A DNA stretch of 64,000 bases from Paraphaeosphaeria minitans (Eukaryota > Ascomycota > Dothideomycetes > Pleosporales > Didymosphaeriaceae): NCBI GenBank assembly GCA_015832175.1, contig WJXW01000002.1, positions 930,001 through 994,000 on the forward strand. The letters run 5' to 3'. A program made the position numbers and the translations under genes. Numbering within the stretch: the first letter of the stretch is position 1; every line of letters starts with the position of its first letter. The notes under the pieces are model-generated. The model was not told the origin of the DNA. It saw nothing but the letters and a program-made list of their open reading frames with translations, and did not search any database. Positions 59,164 to 64,000 of the stretch are shown here, in pieces.

Positions 59164-60508
59164 CCTAGCTATATTATTTAGTGCTTTTACTACTATCTAT
59201 AGCACTATCTTATTATTTATATAACTATTAATCTTAGCTTTTAGAATATTATACGCTTAGTATAGTAGTGTATATACTCTTTTAATCTTACCTATAGTCT
59301 AGTGTGCATTTACTAGCATTTGCCTATATTCTACTCTAACTATTTTCGTATAATTCTAAAACTTATTAAAAGCGAAGTTAGTTCCTAGATTATAGATAAT
59401 ATAATCTAGTAGGCTTTAGTATACATTAATCTAGTATCTTATTAAGGCATCCTAGGTGTCTTATATAGTTATTAATCTTAGGAATTAGGCTACTTAAAAG
59501 GATGTGTCTATATTAATAATATATAGGACATCCGTTTTACTAATTTATATAATATTAATAATAGTTTTATAGTTAAAGTATAAGTTATTTTAGATAAAGA
59601 ACTTAAACCGTCTTAGCGCTTAGTTATATAACTAGTAGTAGTAATAGAACTTTCTTATTTTTTTAGTATAGAGCTCTCTACTTTATACCCTACCTAAGTA
59701 AGAAGCTTATATAGTCTTTCTGTTTAGAGGTGTCTAAAATAGTAGTATAGGTGTTAGAGTTCTATCTTTGTAAAGAAGAGAGCTAATTCCTTATTACTAA
59801 GATTAAAAAAAGGGTAATCCTACTTTTATATAACTAGAACTATTATACTATTACTTTATATAATAATATCTAGGATGTTATTAAAGTATGCCCTAAGTCT
59901 ATTAGCATTTAGTAGTAATAGTAGAAATAGTATTAGGGAGTCTAGGATATATTAGGTTACTATTCCTATAGGGTTAGTAATTTATACAGTGCCTAGAGAT
60001 GTCTAGGAACCCTATCCTCTAAAGCTAATATTAGTAGATCCTAGTAACTAGTCTACTTTAGTAGTTAGGTTTTTATGCAAGTAGGCAGTAAGCTAGTTCT
60101 TTTCTACTATAGATACTTATACGGCGCCTATATTCTAGAATTCTCTTTAGTACTTTGTATAATACTAACTAGCTAGAGTAAATAGTTATATAGGTTCCTT
60201 TATATTCTTATTATTCTTGCTATATTAGATGTCTTCGCTAGTTATGTAATAAAGGTAGGCAGTAGAAGTAAAGTATAAAGTAGCCTTCTATACTTTTTCT
60301 TTATTACTCTATTAGTCTTATTTATCTTTTCTTTTTATATAATAGTCTTCTTTCTCTAGCTCTTTTTTAAAGTTAAGGATGTATACTTATATATCTATAG
60401 TAGAGGGTTTATATTTGTAGAAGTTAGCGTATAATAATATATATTACCTTCTAGCTCGCTAGGTATCCCTTAGTAGATAGTTAGTAGACTAGTATTCTTC
60501 TTTATAGT
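59164..60508 (-). pseudogene. Copia-1 fragment, reversed (pol to gag end)
   Basis: Collinear with 22,510-23,850 of the nested minus-strand copy, starting CCTAGCTATATTATTTAGTG. Ends where the Copia-2 element begins. No LTR of its own in the window. Confidence 0.85.
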
Positions 60509-60760
60509 TGTTAAAGTAAAACACTTACTTCCGTGATTCTTTCTAGATCCACTAATTTATATCACGGGATTCTTGCCAAGATGCTCATTTCTTTTGTATA
60601 TAGTCTGCCCTTTTGGTATCCTTTCCTATAATCAGCTCTTTGTATTTTTTATAACTCTGCTCCTAAATATCCTATAATAGTTTAAGCCCTTTTTACTACA
60701 ATAGTTATAAGCCTAGCGCTTAGAACGTAGGACAATTCTCCCTACCTACTTAGCAACGCT
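60509..60760 (+). repeat. Probable 5' LTR and leader of Copia-2
   Basis: AT-moderate stretch with little RIP at its start. Contains the short inverted pair CCGTGAT … ATCACGG (60,551-60,557 / 60,582-60,588). The LTR end cannot be placed without the second LTR. Confidence 0.45.
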
Positions 60761-61990
60761 TAAATTATTATACAACACTCTATTTAGAACCTCTCTATAA
60801 TATAACCCCTCTATTTCTAATTACAAAAATTATTAAAATAGTAGAAGTACAGCTCGTTAATCGCGCTAGCTAGCCCTACTAGTTTATTTAGCTTTAATTC
60901 TAAGCAAACTTAAAAGGAATCTAGAACTAAATTAACCTAGAGGCGATTAACGCTCTAGCAATTAATTACGCAAAGCTAGAATAACCTCCACTCCTACAGA
61001 AACTATCACTAATTACAGATACAGCCTCTGTAGTAAGTATTTAATTATATAAAGCAGAGCTTACTAAGTATAAAATAAATAAAGAGAGCTTTCCTTTATA
61101 AATAGTGGAATATAGAGCAGTAGTTTTAGACTAGTAAGCAGACTATACTAAGATACAGAATCTCTAGACTTAGGTAAACGCTATAGTATCGCCTAATCTA
61201 CTTACTTCTGCCATAATTACTCTAGTTAATACACGCCAAACTACGCTTTAGTCCCTAATTTAATTCTTAAAGGAAGATCTCGCACTAAATAAAAGAGCTA
61301 TATAGAATAATGTTTAAGCTTTATACTGCACTTATCTTAAAAAGGCCAAGTAGGTAAGACAAAGTCCTAAAACCTAGTTTAAAGAGTAGTAGCTCTTCTA
61401 TTAAAAAGCAAAGACCTACTTAATTAGCGAAATTAGTAGACTACTTACTATCTAAGATTTCCTAGATGCAATCGCCGCGCGTATAGCACTAGATTAGGCC
61501 TAATTAATAAACTAACAGCTAATCTAGGATAAGACGCTAGGACAGAATCAGATTACGCTAGACAATCTAGGAAAGGTATTTTCAGCGCTTATCTAAGAGT
61601 ATTTAATCTAATCTAGTTCTAATAAAATAAGTAGGGTATTCGCCACTTTTAATAGATTATTAAGACAATCTACTAACTCTAATAGTTCTAGTTCGTCTAA
61701 TTAGACAAAGAAATAACTAAACTGTCCCTATAAGCCCTATACTTATAGGTAGAAACTAATAGAGTGCTAAAGACTTTAAACCGCGATAGCTAGATCACCC
61801 TAGAATAGAATATTGTTATTTAATCTTACTAATAAAGAAAAATTAGAGATTCTTAATTAACTTAAGTAGCCTAAGTAGTTAAACCTTTGTAATATAATTA
61901 TAAAGGTAGGATAGAATAAGAAACAATCCTCTACTAAGACTATTAAGTATTCTAGTAGTATTACTGCTGCTCTACTAAACCTATTTAATC
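60760..61990 (+). pseudogene. Copia-2 gag remnant
   Basis: Plus-strand frame read through stops: helical gag (I-N-L-E-A-I-N-A-L-A-I-N-Y-A-K-L-E … V-F-A-T-F-N-R-L-L-R-Q-S) followed by a Ser/Asn-rich linker at ~61,675-61,710 and a knuckle-like C-P-Y-K-P-Y-T-Y-R-Q-K-L-I-E-C at ~61,725-61,770. Confidence 0.65.
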
Positions 61991-64000
61991 TGTCTATAAA
62001 CAATAGAGCATTAGGTGTCTACTCTACTCTACATTCTAACGCTTATCCTCTGTTAGAATGTATAATACTAGACAGTGCTATAGCAGTTTACCTAGTTAAT
62101 AATTGCGAAAGACTTATTCCTAGGACGTTTTAATTATTAAACAAGAGTATAGAGGCAGGTACATAAAGCCTCCTAATTTTAGGAATTAGTAATAGACTAA
62201 TTAAGAACGCTTTATATAGGAAAAATAGGAGATTTATAGAAGATCTACTACTCTAAGGAGTAAGAGTAGTAGAAGGCTTTTATATAAATATTATATTAGA
62301 AGCTCTTTTAAAAAAAGCAAAGATTTAGTACCTTAGTTTAGATTACACTCTTAGGATTAAAAGTCTAGAATAAAGCGTTATCTTAGTAAACCTAAAATGC
62401 GAGTATAACTTTACTTTTTTATAATATAAGCTAATCCGCTCTTATTTAACTATTATAAGTGTGACCACTAAAGGATTATCCTAGGTTAATATTAAGAGAT
62501 TAGATTCTAAGGACCTCTAGCACCTTTAAGTAGGGTATATAAGAAGTAGAGCCCTATAAGCTCTAGTAACTACAGCCTAAGGTGTAAAAATTACTAGAAT
62601 GTTAAGAAAGGATTGCGAGCACTATGCTACTACACACGTAACCTAGGTAATCTCTAGGAGACCTAGAGAATAATTACCTAGGCTATTTCACTTATTATCC
62701 TAGGATCTATTTAATATGCCCACTACTTAAAATAGAGAAAACTAGGTTTTACTAATTAAAGAAGATTTTAGTAAGAAACCTTACGTTTTTAATCTTAGAA
62801 CAAAGACGCTTTCTAAGATAATAAAAGTATAGTAGGATTTCTTAGCTCTTATTAATATAAAATAGAAGCTTTAAATTACAAAAATCTACTAAAACAATAA
62901 TATAGCAATACTTCTATAAAGAGGGAAATCCTAGTACAAATTTTGGGCTAATTAGGAAGGAATAATAATTAGCAGACTACCGCCCTATACGCATAAGCCT
63001 AATAGCGCTATAGAAAGAGTAGGCTAGGAGCTTATAATAAAAGTAATTAAAATATAAATAAGCGCAAATCTACTATTAAATCTCTAGCCTAAGATTATAT
63101 AAGCGGCATGCTAGCTCTAAAAAATAATTCCTAGCCTAGTATTAGGCTATTAATTACCTAATAAAACATTAGATACTTAGTTTAGATAATATTTTTATTA
63201 TTTTAAACTAGCAAAAACATAACATAGGACAGCCAATCTTCGTCTAAACTAGAGTGCTGTCTACGCCTATAGCTACTAAGCTTACCTTTTAGATTAGGAG
63301 CGTATAGCTAGGTGAGACAGAAGAGGATTTAAAGTGAATCCTAAGGGCTATATTAGATACTTAGTAGGCTATAAAGCTTCTAATATCTACTAAATATAGA
63401 TTCCCTAGCTTAATTAGGTAATCACTACACAAAACGTAAGGTTTAATAAGTCCTTATTCTATAAAGGATTAAAGGAACAATCTATTCTAAAGATAAAAGC
63501 GTTAAAAATAGTAAAAAGCCTCTAAAAAAGAGAGCTAAACAATCTAGGAGAAGTGTATAAAGACGCGCTTAATATTCTTCCTAAAACGAATAAGTATATA
63601 AGAACTACTACTAGACTTATAGGTAACCTTTAAGTAATTAAAAGTAAAGTAGGCTAGCTAAGCAATTAGGAACCTAAGGTATCTACTACTAAGCGAGCTA
63701 TAGGCTTAGCTAGCTAGTAGCTAAAAATTCGCTTAAATAGGAAAGAAAGTACAGGACTTATAACCCCTAATTAGACACTAGAGCTAGGTAATTTTAGGAG
63801 TAATCTGTTAAGTAATTAAGAGATATCTAGTAGCCACCAGAACACCACTAGGAGAGCTGGCCCGCCAGAATCTAGGGATTTAATACCCTATTTATTAGTA
63901 GAAACTAATTAGGTTGCTAATTAACCTAGCGTAGATAACTTAATTACGCCAGACAAAGTAGATAACCTACTAGCGCGCTAAAGACAAAAGTAGATCTATC
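61990..64000 (+). pseudogene. Copia-2 protease and integrase remnant
   Basis: Protease-like L-E-C-I-I-L-D-S-A-I-A-V-Y-L-V-N near 62,050-62,100 (DSGA-type site with the Gly lost). Integrase zinc region C-E-H-Y-A-T-T-H (~62,615-62,640). Integrase core has L-I-K-E-D-F-S-K-K-P-Y-V-F (~62,750-62,790) and P-P-Y-T-H-K-P-N-S-A-I-E-R-V-G (~62,980-63,020). RT would lie beyond 64,000. Stops TAA/TAG. Confidence 0.7.

Larger units (their letters stand above)
60509..64000 (+). mobile_element. Copia-2 element, 5' part, continuing beyond the window
   Basis: Begins TGTTAAAGTAAAACAC, a plausible LTR start, with a less altered first ~110 bp (TTCCGTGATTCTTTCTAG, ATCACGGGATTCTTG). Internal plus-strand gag, protease and integrase are read below. 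The other LTR lies outside the window. It is a different family from Copia-1. Confidence 0.75.

Noticed and set aside
10200..64000. Integrated viral genome or recent foreign DNA as the cause of the AT shift
   Set aside because: Almost all of the block is explained by LTR retrotransposons with paired LTRs and target duplications plus RIP-type changes; no viral genes were recognised.
1..64000. tRNA or rRNA genes
   Set aside because: No cloverleaf with A/B boxes or rRNA core sequence was noticed on either strand by eye. tRNAscan-SE or Infernal would be decisive.

Overview
The window looks like a filamentous ascomycete genome, most plausibly a Dothideomycete (this taxonomic placement is inference). 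The first ~10.15 kb is ordinary, roughly GC-balanced DNA. Its intron-bearing genes have short spliceosomal introns (45-86 nt) with GTRAGT-like donors, CTAAC/CTAAT-like branch points and CAG/TAG acceptors. The remaining ~54 kb is an AT-rich block of dead, nested retrotransposons with hallmarks of repeat-induced point mutation (RIP): TpA is very frequent, stops are almost all TAA/TAG, and CpA/TpG sites are turned into TpA.

Gene-rich part (1-10,150): the first codons of an unknown minus-strand gene (1-54), diverging from a mitochondrial RsfS-domain protein of the Atp25 type (377-1690, +). Then, all on the minus strand, come a small coiled-coil protein (2232-2899), a hotdog-fold acyl-CoA thioesterase of the THEM2/PaaI type (3199-3775), a 577-residue MFS exporter with five exons (4643-6568), a doubtful small membrane protein (7109-7468), and a Zn2Cys6 transcription factor with six exons (7983-9930). 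The exporter and regulator lie close together next to the AT-rich block and may form a functional pair.

AT-rich part (10,200-64,000): a pogo-type transposase remnant marks the border. After it, five LTR-retrotransposon groupings can be read through the stops. (1) Gypsy-1, a chromodomain-containing Ty3/Gypsy element of ~6.6-6.7 kb: copies A (+, 14,887-35,391), B (-, 16,709-30,502), C (-, partial, 12,569-14,886), D (-, 37,017-46,794) and a fragment (51,132-51,922). (2) Gypsy-2, copy E (-, 35,392-37,016 plus 46,795-51,131). (3) Copia-1, ~7.2 kb: one copy nested in B (-, 18,783-25,982), copy F (+, 51,923-59,163), copy H (5' part, 10,963-12,568) and a fragment (59,164-60,508). (4) Copy G (39,947-43,069), a 3.1 kb internally deleted Copia-1 derivative. 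(5) Copia-2 (60,509 to the window end). Target-site duplications prove several nesting steps: Copia-1 in B in A, and G in D in E.

The most unusual signal is an accessory reading frame, convergent (antisense) to pol, at the 3' end of all four Gypsy-1 copies that reach that end. It carries a conserved Cys pattern. Together with the LTR U3 half it diverges between copies, while gag-pol and the R/U5 half stay conserved. The deletion derivative G, with intact target duplications and the same 74-bp LTR duplication in both LTRs, looks like a non-autonomous form that moved by itself.

All coordinates, splice junctions and LTR ends were read by eye. Domain names rest on motif recognition, not on database searches.
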